Positions 1-7,010 of a stretch of 8,547 nt of DNA are shown piece after piece. Origin of the DNA: Candidatus Dormiibacterota bacterium (GTDB lineage: Bacteria > Chloroflexota > Dormibacteria > Aeolococcales > Aeolococcaceae); the NCBI GenBank assembly GCA_955651875.1, contig CATPAP010000027.1, positions 1 to 8,547 on the forward strand. The letters are read 5' to 3'. The first letter of the stretch is position 1; every line of letters begins with the position of its first letter. The notes under the pieces are model-generated. The model was not told the DNA's origin and did no database searches. It saw nothing but the letters and a program-made list of their open reading frames with translations. The position numbers and the translations under genes are program-made.

Positions 1-144
1 CGTCCGGCACAGGTTGCCGTGCCCGCAAAGCGCATCCCGTCGGGGCTCGGCGCCAGCGCCCTCGACACCGCGGTCACCGGTCGGGACAGCGACCTCATGT
101 ACGCGGCGCTGGCGTCTGGCGGTTTCACGGACCCCACCGGCTGA
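1..144 (+). CDS. C-terminal end of an unidentified protein (5' partial)
   Basis: Frame 1 is open from the first base to a TGA at 142-144, giving 47 residues. Its third codon positions are overwhelmingly G or C, like the confirmed genes here, whereas the overlapping frame that begins at base 14 is rich in Arg/Ser/Pro as shadow frames are. The residues read as an ordinary soluble C-terminus with the stretch ALDTAVTGRDSDLMYAAL. I do not recognise the family, and too little remains to assign a function. It runs in the same direction as the c-di-GMP gene, 177 bp upstream of that gene's proposed start, so the two could share a transcript or be independent. Confidence 0.5.
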   Translation, partial: RPAQVAVPAKRIPSGLGASALDTAVTGRDSDLMYAALASGGFTDPTG

Positions 145-196
145 CGGCGGCTGCGCCACCTGGGGAAGACGGTCACGCTTGTCGCCGTCACAGCAG

Positions 197-218
197 TGCA
201 ACGCGGCTGCAACGCCGG
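197..218. repeat. 11-bp imperfect tandem repeat in the upstream spacer
   Basis: TGCAACGCGGC (197-207) is followed directly by TGCAACGCCGG (208-218). The first eight bases are identical and the period is about one helical turn. Placed about 100 bp ahead of the c-di-GMP gene, it could be a pair of binding half-sites for a regulator, but it may equally be chance in GC-rich DNA. No matching regulator gene is present in the window. Confidence 0.3.
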
Positions 219-288
219 TGAAGACGGCCCATCGCCGAGCGCGGGGAGCGTGACGGGAGGATTGCGGCCGCCGTGGCGCCCCTGCACA

Positions 289-305
289 CGCACGAGAATC
301 GTGCG
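289..305. promoter_or_regulatory. Perfect 7+3+7 inverted repeat next to the RBS
   Basis: CGCACGA, then GAA, then TCGTGCG form perfect 7-base arms around a 3-base centre, ending 4 bases before the Shine-Dalgarno sequence at 310-316. It could be a repressor operator or a small RNA hairpin in the leader of the c-di-GMP gene. It is not a good intrinsic terminator because no T-run follows. If the start were the more upstream ATG at 196, this element would lie inside the coding region, which is one reason to prefer the TTG at 322. Confidence 0.4.
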
Positions 306-309
306 CAGC

Positions 310-317
310 AAGGAGGT
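310..317 (+). promoter_or_regulatory. Shine-Dalgarno sequence that sets the TTG start at 322
   Basis: AAGGAGGT is a full 8-base complement to the common 3' end of bacterial 16S rRNA. It sits 5 bases (counted from AGGAGG) before an in-frame TTG at 322. No comparable site precedes the in-frame ATG at 196 or GTG at 301. This decides the start of the downstream gene and removes 42 residues of unlikely Arg/Pro/Gly-rich sequence. Confidence 0.8.
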
Positions 318-321
318 TCGG

Positions 322-3300
322 TTGTTCAGGGTCCGTTATCGCCTGGGGCGCGTCGCGCGAGCGCAGGTCGCCCGCGGGCTGCCGCTGGGAGATCCGCTGC
401 GCCTGGTGCGCTGGATCTTCCTTGTCTTCAGCGTTGCCAGCGCTGTGCTTCTTCTCGGGGTCCTGCTCATGCAGGCGCGGCACGGCAATCCCATCGTTGT
501 CGTCGCAGCAGCCGGCCTGCCGTGCCTCGTGGCCAAATGGTTCGACGAGTACCACGGACGCGTGCACCCGTTGTGGTGGGATGTCGCCGAAGCGGCATTG
601 CTCGCGCTGGTCGGGGTTGCGACGGGCAACCCGCTGACCATCGTCGTCCTGTTGTACGTGCGCCTCGCCTTCCATGCCCTGGAGGCTCCCGCCATCCGGT
701 TGGCGCTCCTGACCGTGACCAGCACGTCGGCCTACCTGATGGCACTGCTGGTGCTTCGTGCGCTGGACGGCGCGGCCGCGGAACCCGTTGCGTACATATT
801 CCTCGGCTCGGGGTTCCTGCTCGTCGCGCCGGCCATCCACGTGCTCGGTACCACCCTGGCCAGTCTCGCCCGCGCCGTCGAACGTGAGGTCGCCCTGCGC
901 GGCGCGATCGCGCAGATGAGTCGCGCGCTGCCTGAGGAGGCGGTGGCCCAGGCAGCCGTCGACGCGGTGCGCTCGGTTCTGCGAGACGCCAATGTCGCCG
1001 TGGCGCTCGCCCTCGGGCCGCCGACGGACTGCCGGGTCGTCGCCGTCAACGCCCCAACCTCTGAGCCGGCTGCGATTGGACGGCCGATCAACTTCTTGGC
1101 GCTGTCCGAGAGTCAGCGCGGTCGATTGCGCACCGGTGGCCTGCACCTGAGTGGCGACGAGCTCGCTGCGATGTGGCCGGCCGATGGCGGACCCTGCCCA
1201 CAGGGGCTTTTCATCGCCGACGTCGCGCTCGAGGGCGGGTCGGGTGGCCTGGTGTTCATCTCCGGCTCCGTCGTTCCCGAGGAGGACAGGGTCACAGTGG
1301 TGACGCTCGTCGAGCACATCGCGCTGCGACTGAGGGCGGCGACCATGGGCCGCGAGCTGCAGCATCGCCGCAGCGACGAGCGTCTCGAGTCGCTCACCCG
1401 CCACACCTCGGACGCGATCACCGTCATCGACCGCGATGGGGTGGTGCGTTACGCCAGCCCGGCGAGTACGACGGTGCTCGGACGGCCGCCACAGAGCGTG
1501 GTCGGCGTCCGCCTTCCCGACATCGTCCATCCCGACGACGCGCGCGACGTCGAGCGTGCCCTCGGCGACGCCGCTGCTGTCGATGGCGCGGTTGCCTCCG
1601 TGGAGTTCCGCGTCGTCGGCGCCGGTGGCGATTGGCACCATCTCGAAGCACTCGGAACCAACCTGCTCCATGACCCGGATGTCGGGGGGGTCATCGTCAC
1701 CATCCGCGATATCACAGAGCGGCGCCGCATGGAAGCCGGTCTGCGCGAGAGCGAGACGAACTTCCGCCGGCTGTTCGAGGCCAACCCCCAGCCGATGTGG
1801 TTGTACGACGTCGGCACGCTCGAATTCCTCGTCGTCAACGACGCCGCTGTCATCCAGTACGGCTACACGCGCGAGGAGTTCCTGGCCATGCACGTGGACG
1901 ACATCTGCGCGTCGACGATCGACATGCACGCCTCACGCAAGCAGAGCCGGCGCAGACGCGAGGCGCGCGAGGAGTCGCAACACAGCACCAAAGATGGGCT
2001 GATCATCGACGTGCAGGTTGAGTCGAGCGTGCTCACGTTCCAGTCCCGTGAGGTCGTGCTCATGCTCGCCCGCGACGTCACCGACGAGCGCGAGCTGCAC
2101 CGCCGCCTCGAACATCAGACGCTCCACGACCTGCTCACCGGACTTCCCAATCGGCGCCTCCTCGAGACGCACGTCCGCCGCGCGCTGGCACGCGCCGAGC
2201 GTCTCCCCGCCCACAAGCCGGCTCTGCTTGTGCTCGACCTCGACGGGTTCAAGACCATCAACGACACGCTTGGTCACGCGCTCGGTGACCGCGTCATCGC
2301 CGCCGTCGCCGAGCGGCTGGAAACCAGCTTGCGACCAGGCGACACCGCTTCGCGGCTGGGCGGCGACGAGTTCGCCGTGCTGCTCGAGGACACCGGCGGG
2401 GCCGAGGACGCCGTTCTGGTCGCCGAGCGGCTGGTTGCGGAGATACAGCGCCCGCTCACCATCGAGGGGCGCAGCGTCGCGGTGAGCGCGAGCATCGGCA
2501 TCGCGTTGCCACATCCCGAACACGCCGGCGTCGAAGATCTCGTCGGTGATGCCGACATCGCCATGTACGTCGCCAAGTCGCAGGGCACGGGTTGCTGCGT
2601 GCTGTTCGAGCCGGCGTACCGGGTTGCGCTCATCGACCGCCTCACCCTGCAGGAGGAGCTCGGTGAGGCCGTGCAGCACAAGCAGCTCATGGTGCACTAC
2701 CAACCGCAGCTCGAGCTGAGCACGGGCCGCGTCGTCGCCGTCGAAGCACTGGTTCGTTGGCCGCACCCCATCCGTGGGATGATCCCGCCTGACGTCTTCA
2801 TCCCGGTCGGCGAGCAGATGGGCCTGGTCCCCGCCATCGATGCGTGGGTCATGCGTACCGCGTGCAGCCAGCTGCGCCGCTGGTGTGACGAGGGCCTGCC
2901 GGCGATGCGCATCGCGGTCAACCTGTCGGGCAGCGACCTCGAGCGCGCCGACCTCGTCGACGTGGTGCGGCGCGCGCTCGTGGATGCCATGCTCGATCCG
3001 TGGCAACTCGAGCTCGAGCTCACCGAGAGTGTCGCCGTCGGGCAGCCCGAGTCCGCGGTTGGGCGGCTCGCCGCACTGCGCGACATGGGCGTGCGCATCG
3101 CCATCGACGACTTCGGCACCGGCTACTCGATGTTCAGCCGGCTGCGCGACCTCCCCGTCGACCGCCTCAAGATCGACCGCTCATTCGTCACCGACATGTC
3201 GACGGACGACGACGCGCGCGCCATCGTCAGCTCGACGATCCTGATGGGACATGCGCTCGGGCTCGACCTCGTCGCCGAGGGCGTCGAGGACGAGGCGACT

Positions 3301-3441
3301 GCGTCCATGCTGCGCGAGATGCGCTGCGACACCGCGCAGGGGTATCACTTCGCGCGTCCGATGCCGGCCGATGAGCTTTCGGTCTGGCTGCGCGACCGGC
3401 TCACCACCCCATCGTCCCCGGCCGCGGCTTCCGTCCGCTAA
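322..3441 (+). CDS. Membrane-anchored GAF-PAS-PAS-GGDEF-EAL cyclic-di-GMP synthase/phosphodiesterase
   Basis: A 1039-residue protein from the TTG start. Residues 28-183 hold five or six hydrophobic segments, an integral membrane sensor I cannot assign to a named family. Residues about 193-343 look GAF-like. Two PAS domains follow (about 352-463 and 478-590); the first ends in a typical DITERRRM linker. The GGDEF domain (about 598-761) has an intact GGDEF at 680-684, preceded by RPGD at 671-674, the RxxD inhibitory site for product feedback. The EAL domain (about 773-1028) keeps every residue expected for Mg binding and catalysis: E808, N867, E899, D929, D930, K950, E986 and Q1006, with spacing that fits the family. 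Both activities, making c-di-GMP from GTP and hydrolysing it to pGpG, therefore look competent, presumably switched by the sensory domains at the membrane. It stands alone, with no partner gene beside it. The stop overlaps the stop of the convergent sseC. An upstream ATG at 196 is a less likely start. Confidence 0.97.
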   Translation: MFRVRYRLGRVARAQVARGLPLGDPLRLVRWIFLVFSVASAVLLLGVLLMQARHGNPIVVVAAAGLPCLVAKWFDEYHGRVHPLWWDVAEAALLALVGVATGNPLTIVVLLYVRLAFHALEAPAIRLALLTVTSTSAYLMALLVLRALDGAAAEPVAYIFLGSGFLLVAPAIHVLGTTLASLARAVEREVALRGAIAQMSRALPEEAVAQAAVDAVRSVLRDANVAVALALGPPTDCRVVAVNAPTSEPAAIGRPINFLALSESQRGRLRTGGLHLSGDELAAMWPADGGPCPQGLFIADVALEGGSGGLVFISGSVVPEEDRVTVVTLVEHIALRLRAATMGRELQHRRSDERLESLTRHTSDAITVIDRDGVVRYASPASTTVLGRPPQSVVGVRLPDIVHPDDARDVERALGDAAAVDGAVASVEFRVVGAGGDWHHLEALGTNLLHDPDVGGVIVTIRDITERRRMEAGLRESETNFRRLFEANPQPMWLYDVGTLEFLVVNDAAVIQYGYTREEFLAMHVDDICASTIDMHASRKQSRRRREAREESQHSTKDGLIIDVQVESSVLTFQSREVVLMLARDVTDERELHRRLEHQTLHDLLTGLPNRRLLETHVRRALARAERLPAHKPALLVLDLDGFKTINDTLGHALGDRVIAAVAERLETSLRPGDTASRLGGDEFAVLLEDTGGAEDAVLVAERLVAEIQRPLTIEGRSVAVSASIGIALPHPEHAGVEDLVGDADIAMYVAKSQGTGCCVLFEPAYRVALIDRLTLQEELGEAVQHKQLMVHYQPQLELSTGRVVAVEALVRWPHPIRGMIPPDVFIPVGEQMGLVPAIDAWVMRTACSQLRRWCDEGLPAMRIAVNLSGSDLERADLVDVVRRALVDAMLDPWQLELELTESVAVGQPESAVGRLAALRDMGVRIAIDDFGTGYSMFSRLRDLPVDRLKIDRSFVTDMSTDDDARAIVSSTILMGHALGLDLVAEGVEDEATASMLREMRCDTAQGYHFARPMPADELSVWLRDRLTTPSSPAAASVR

Positions 3442-3731
3442 CCGGTCTGCGACTCCGGGGGCGCCGGCGCGGGCTGCCCGTGCTCATCCTCGTCGACGCT
3501 CAGCTGTACGTCGATGCTCTGGCCGTCGACGAGGGTGACCGATCGCTCCGTGTGTGACCCGCCGGGGAGGGAGACGCGCACCTCCCACGACCCGGCAACG
3601 GGGTAGAAGAGGAAGCGGCCGGACTCGTCGGTGCGCACCTCGGCGGTGAAGTCGCCCGACGGTCCGATGAGCTGTACATACGCCCCTTCAACCGGCAGTC
3701 CCGCCCTGCTGATGCGCCCGTGCAATCTCAC
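3438..3731 (-). CDS. sseC: SseC-like DUF1416 protein, coupled to the sulfurtransferase
   Basis: A 97-residue protein starting at GTG 3731, whose GTGA overlaps the TGA stop of the upstream rhodanese. This is a classic translational-coupling junction. AGAGGA at 3742-3747, 10 bases upstream, is a plausible ribosome site. Residues 2-80 match what I recall of mycobacterial SseC: a short transthyretin-like/carboxypeptidase-regulatory-like beta domain with GRISRAGLPVEGAYVQL, GDFTAEVRTDESGRFLFY and GSWEVR. SseC is known as a neighbour of CysA-type sulfurtransferases in actinobacteria, but its biochemical role is not established. Two oddities: the roughly 25-residue N-terminal extension with a cysteine near residue 2 that I recall in mycobacterial SseC is absent, leaving no cysteine at all, and the last 18 residues form an acidic, Pro-rich tail. 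An ATG at 3785 would add 18 residues including one Cys, but would overlap the rhodanese by 58 bp and has no convincing ribosome site. Confidence 0.87.
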   Translation of the reverse strand: MRLHGRISRAGLPVEGAYVQLIGPSGDFTAEVRTDESGRFLFYPVAGSWEVRVSLPGGSHTERSVTLVDGQSIDVQLSVDEDEHGQPAPAPPESQTG

Positions 3732-4579
3732 GCGGTGGGTGTCCTCTCGATGGGAACACCGACGAGCGACCCATACTCCGTCCACGATCCGTCGTAGTTC
3801 TTTGCCCGGTCGATGCCGAGCAGCTCGTGCAGCACCACCCAGGTGAATGACGAGCGCTCGCCGATGCGGCAGTAGGCGATCGCGGGTCCGTCGGCCTCGA
3901 TGCCACCCTTTCCCACGTAGAGCTCGCGCAGCTCGTCCGCGGAGCGGAAGGTGCCATCCTCGTTGGCGGCGCGCGACCAGGGGATGTTGACGGCGCCGGG
4001 AATGTGGCCGTTGCGCTGCGCCTGCTCCTGGGGGAGGTGCGCCGGCGCGGCGAGCGCGCCGTTGAACTCCTCAGGGGAGCGGACATCGACCATCGGGGTC
4101 TTGTTGACCTGCTCGATGACCTCGTCGCGGAACGCGCGGATTGCACGGTTGGGCGGCTTTGCCGTGTACGACGCCGGGGTGGCGGCGGGCTTGTCGGTGG
4201 TGAGCGGGCGCTGCTCGAGCTCCCACTTCTTGCGGCCGCCGTCCATCAGCCGCACGTTCTCGTGGCCGTAGTACCGGAGGAACCAGAAGCCGTAGGCGGC
4301 GAACCAGTTGTTGTTGCCGCCGTAGAGGATCACCTCACTGCTCTCGTCGATGCCGCGCTCGCCCATGAGCTTCTCGAACGTCTGCTGGTCGACGACGTCG
4401 CGTGAGCCGGGGTTCTGCACGTCCTTCTGCCAGTGCAGCGACAGCGCTCCGGAGAGATGGCCCTCGTCGTAGGCCGTGGTGTCCTCGTCGACCTCGATGA
4501 TGTGAAGGTTCTCGTGGTTGCCGAGTCTGTCTGCGACCTCGTCCGTCGAGATCAGAACATCCGGATGTGCGTACCCCAC
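3728..4579 (-). CDS. cysA2: Thiosulfate sulfurtransferase, two-domain rhodanese (CysA2/SseA type)
   Basis: A 283-residue cytoplasmic enzyme that transfers sulfane sulfur from thiosulfate (or possibly 3-mercaptopyruvate) to cyanide or a thiol acceptor through a persulfide on cysteine. It has two rhodanese domains (about 8-125 and 145-278). The N-terminal one is structural, with YGGNN where a catalytic loop would be. The C-terminal one carries the active-site loop CRIGERS with C237. Blocks such as LYGGNNNWFAAY, DGGRKKWEL, AIRAFRDEV, APAHLPQEQ, PWSRAANEDGTF and NYDGSWTEYGSLVG are very close to my memory of Mycobacterium tuberculosis CysA2/CysA3 (about 277 residues). The start is GTG at 4579, chosen because AAGGAG (4587-4592) lies 7 bases upstream and the family begins just there. 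The long open frame continuing to 5407 is antisense to holA and not part of the gene. sseC follows with a 4-base overlap, so the two form an operon divergent from holA. In mycobacteria the pair can sit beside molybdenum-cofactor genes; none are visible here. Confidence 0.96.
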   Translation of the reverse strand: MGYAHPDVLISTDEVADRLGNHENLHIIEVDEDTTAYDEGHLSGALSLHWQKDVQNPGSRDVVDQQTFEKLMGERGIDESSEVILYGGNNNWFAAYGFWFLRYYGHENVRLMDGGRKKWELEQRPLTTDKPAATPASYTAKPPNRAIRAFRDEVIEQVNKTPMVDVRSPEEFNGALAAPAHLPQEQAQRNGHIPGAVNIPWSRAANEDGTFRSADELRELYVGKGGIEADGPAIAYCRIGERSSFTWVVLHELLGIDRAKNYDGSWTEYGSLVGVPIERTPTA

Positions 4580-4586
4580 GTGGCGT

Positions 4587-4592
4587 CTCCTT
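4587..4592 (-). promoter_or_regulatory. Ribosome binding site of the sulfurtransferase gene
   Basis: On the minus strand AAGGAG lies 7 bases before GTG 4579. It identifies the true start within an open frame that runs about 830 bp further upstream through the antisense of holA. Confidence 0.7.
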
Positions 4593-4682
4593 GCTGCGGG
4601 CGTTGGTGAAGGAACGGTAGCAGAGCACCGTGTCTTCGCCGCCCCGCGCCGGGCCTGCACGTCGCGCTGAGAGAATGCGCGC

Positions 4683-5672
4683 GTGACCGATACTGCCGGG
4701 CTGCTGCTGGTGCACGGCGACGAGCCCCACCTCGTCGACGCCACCGTCCAGCGCTGGCGCGCCGCCGCCGGCGACGGCGACGTGGAGGTGATCGATGCCC
4801 CAGTCCGGCTCGAGCCACTGATCGCCAGCCTCGTCGACATGCCGCTCTTCGCGGCCCAACGCCACGTGCTGGTCCGCGACCTGCCCCAGCTGAGCGGGGC
4901 GCGCCGCGGCAGCTCGGGCGTCGACGAGCTCACCCGTGCGCTGGCAATGCGCGCGCCGAGCACGCACGTCTGCTTCGCGGTGCGCGCCACGGTGGCGCCG
5001 GGCAACCCCGTCCTCGCCGCCATCCAGGAGCATGGCGGCCGTGTCGTGCACCACGAGAAGATGCGTACCCCCGACCGGCGCCGGTGGCTCGAGGGGGAGC
5101 TGAGCGGGCGCGGACTGCGCCTGCCCGCGGGCGGCGCTGAGCTGCTGCTGCGCTGCACCGCCGGCGATCTCGGCGCCATGGGCGGAGAGCTCGACAAGAT
5201 CGAAGCGCTCGGCGGCAGCCCGACCATCGCGCAGCTCGAGCAGCTCGTCGCTGGCACCGAGCAGCTCGAGCTATACAGGGTGCTCGACCTGCTCGCCGGC
5301 CCACAGCCGGCGCAGGGTGCGGCGTTGCTCGCCGACGTCGTCGCCGAGGGTCGCTCCACGCAGTACCTGCTCTCCATCCTCGCGGGCCAGATCCGTGACC
5401 TGCTCATGGCTCATGCGCTGCTGCTGCGCGGCCAGCGCGGGGCCGCGGCGGTGGCCGCGAGCATGCGCGTCCCCGCCTGGCGTGCCGAGCGGGTGCTGCG
5501 TACCGCCAACGCCATCCCGGCCACCCTGGCGATGGCCTGGATGCGCCAGCTGCAGCGCATCGACGCCGGGCTCAAGGCGGGGGAGGTGGACGACGCCGCC
5601 GCGCTGCAGCGCTGGGGCCTGGCTGCGGCGCAGGCGCTGAGCGCGCGCAAGGAGCGGCGCCGCACCGCCTGA
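4683..5672 (+). CDS. holA: DNA polymerase III delta subunit (clamp loader)
   Basis: A 329-residue protein, the usual length for HolA. Delta is the clamp-loader subunit that opens the beta sliding clamp so it can be placed on primed DNA. The N-terminus LLLVHGDEPHLVDATVQRW matches the family's opening 'GDEp.li' signature. DLPQLSG and the FAVRAT...PVLAAI section fit domain I, and residues about 160-190 (LLLRCTAGDLGAMGGELDKIEAL) fit the typical 'GdLr.l..EleKL' helix. The C-terminal part (about 210-320) contains the collar-domain pattern with AGQIRDLLMAHALL and VPAWRAERVL. It starts at GTG 4683. There is no good Shine-Dalgarno site, and the 103-bp divergent gap to cysA2 ends with GAGAAT six bases before the GTG, so a leaderless message is possible but unproven. 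Its stop lies 11 bp from the stop of the convergent MFS gene. The usual upstream partner comEC is not adjacent. Confidence 0.95.
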   Translation: MTDTAGLLLVHGDEPHLVDATVQRWRAAAGDGDVEVIDAPVRLEPLIASLVDMPLFAAQRHVLVRDLPQLSGARRGSSGVDELTRALAMRAPSTHVCFAVRATVAPGNPVLAAIQEHGGRVVHHEKMRTPDRRRWLEGELSGRGLRLPAGGAELLLRCTAGDLGAMGGELDKIEALGGSPTIAQLEQLVAGTEQLELYRVLDLLAGPQPAQGAALLADVVAEGRSTQYLLSILAGQIRDLLMAHALLLRGQRGAAAVAASMRVPAWRAERVLRTANAIPATLAMAWMRQLQRIDAGLKAGEVDDAAALQRWGLAAAQALSARKERRRTA

Positions 5673-5683
5673 GCGGCGGCGGG

Positions 5684-6997
5684 TTATGGCGCGGCGGGCG
5701 TCGCCGCGTCGAGCTGCGGTTCGAGTCCGGCCGGGGCGGTGCCGAAGTCACGCACCCGCCACAGCGGCGTGAACACGATGGTGAGGTTGGCGGCGAGGCC
5801 GAGCAGGGAGGTTAGCCACAGCGTCGTTGACGCCCCGATCCCGGCGGCGAGCACTCCGCCGAGAAGGTTGCCGATCGGCCAGGCGCCCCAGAAGAACGTG
5901 CGAAAGACAGAGGTCATGCGCCCCTGCAGTCGGGCGGGGGAGAGTGACTGGCGCAGCGTCACCTGGGCGATGTTGCCGATTGTCCCCATCGTCCCGATGA
6001 CGATGAACAGTGGAAAGAGGAACGCGACCGGAGGCAGGAACACAGCGAGCGGGATGAGCGCGCTCACACCGATGGCGACGCCGTCGGCGAGCGCGACGAT
6101 GTGGCCGACGCCGAAGCGCGCGATCACGCGCATCGCGATCACGCTGCCGATGATCGAACCGATGCCCTCCGACGCGAGGATGGCCCCGAGCAGGCCGGGG
6201 CTGAGGTGGAGGCGGCCGTACGCGAAGATGTAGAGCGGCGCCTCGAACGCGTGCGCGAACAGCCCGGCCGCGCTCATGCAGAGCAGCTGAGCGCGCAGCA
6301 CCGGGCTGCCGAACACGTGGCGCAGGCCCTCGCTCACCTCGCCAAGGAAGTGGCGCCCCTGCGCCGCCGCCGGCTCCTCGCTGCGGCGGATCGAAAACAG
6401 GGTGATCGCGGACACCAGGAACGAGAAGGCGTCGACCAGGACGGCGCGGGCGGCACCGACCGCCTGGATGAGCACGCCGCCCAGTCCCGGCCCCACCAGC
6501 GCGGAGCCCGAGAAGCTCACCTCCAGGCGGCTGTTGGCCTCGAGCAGCTGGTCGGGGTCGACGAGGGCCGGGACGTAGGCGAGGTACGCGATGTCTAAGA
6601 ACACAGTGAACAGGCCCATCCCGACCGCTGAGACGAACAGCTCCCACAGGCGCAGCGCACTCGCCGCGGCGAGGACCGGGATGGCTGCGAGGATGACCAG
6701 CCGGGCCAGGTTGCAGGCGATCATCAGCGGCCGCTTGCGCACCCGGTCGACGATGGCGCCGGCGAAGAGGCCGAGGATCGGGAAGGGCACGCGGTTGCTG
6801 GCGACGAGCAGGCCGACCGCGGCGGGGCCGGCGTGGAAGGTGAAGATCGCCAGCGTCGGCAGCGCCAGGATGGTGACCTGGCTGCCCACCTCGCTGACGC
6901 TCTGGCCGCCCCACAGAAGCGCGAAGTCGCGCTCGCGCCACACCGGTCGTTTCACGGGGCGAAAGGCTCGCACATGACCGCCGCCGCGGCCTGGCAC
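5684..6997 (-). CDS. MFS transporter, EntS-like drug/siderophore exporter family
   Basis: A 437-residue integral membrane protein with about twelve hydrophobic segments and a polar central loop near residues 205-232. A short cytoplasmic N-terminus (VWRERDFALLWGGQSVSEVGSQV) precedes the first helix. The loop between helices 2 and 3 carries the MFS signature GAIVDRVRKRP (residues 80-90). The stretch EANSRLEVSFSGSALVGPGLGG (given here as key positions 155-176) is typical of the MFS_3/DHA3 group, which includes the enterobactin exporter EntS and macrolide exporters. It probably works as a proton-driven exporter; the substrate cannot be read from the sequence. It begins 13 bp after the rpsT stop and is likely read from the rpsT transcript. 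The start is uncertain: GTG 6997 has AGGA 11 bases upstream, while GTG 6973 or 6955 would remove 8 or 14 Arg/Gly-rich residues. Confidence 0.92.
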   Translation of the reverse strand: MPGRGGGHVRAFRPVKRPVWRERDFALLWGGQSVSEVGSQVTILALPTLAIFTFHAGPAAVGLLVASNRVPFPILGLFAGAIVDRVRKRPLMIACNLARLVILAAIPVLAAASALRLWELFVSAVGMGLFTVFLDIAYLAYVPALVDPDQLLEANSRLEVSFSGSALVGPGLGGVLIQAVGAARAVLVDAFSFLVSAITLFSIRRSEEPAAAQGRHFLGEVSEGLRHVFGSPVLRAQLLCMSAAGLFAHAFEAPLYIFAYGRLHLSPGLLGAILASEGIGSIIGSVIAMRVIARFGVGHIVALADGVAIGVSALIPLAVFLPPVAFLFPLFIVIGTMGTIGNIAQVTLRQSLSPARLQGRMTSVFRTFFWGAWPIGNLLGGVLAAGIGASTTLWLTSLLGLAANLTIVFTPLWRVRDFGTAPAGLEPQLDAATPAAP

Positions 6998-7010
6998 CGC
7001 AGCCGCGGTC

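Noticed and set aside
14..253. A 79-residue plus-strand frame at the window start
   Set aside because: Composition is Ser/Arg/Pro-rich, and frame 1 over the same bases has better codon usage and ends properly at 142-144.
1933..3006. A 357-residue minus-strand open frame inside the GGDEF/EAL gene
   Set aside because: It lies wholly antisense to a clearly recognised catalytic region, shows no recognisable domain, and is explained by the strong GC bias at third positions.
4614..4619. TACCGT on the minus strand as a -10 for the cysA2-sseC operon
   Set aside because: It fits only the loose TANNNT pattern, and no -35 hexamer is found at the right distance.
3728..5407. A 559-residue minus-strand open frame covering the sulfurtransferase and the whole 5' part of holA
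   Set aside because: Only residues from GTG 4579 match a family and have a ribosome site. The upstream half is antisense to holA and is rich in Ser/Arg/Ala, as GC-rich shadow frames are.
5658..5678. GC hairpin (6-bp arms CGCCGC/GCGGCG) across the holA stop as a terminator
   Set aside because: The loop is 9 bases, no T-run follows on either strand, and such repeats are expected in GC-rich sequence.
5748..6941. A 397-residue minus-strand frame overlapping the MFS gene
   Set aside because: It is an alternate frame of the transporter gene, very rich in Arg/Pro/Gly, with no membrane or family pattern.
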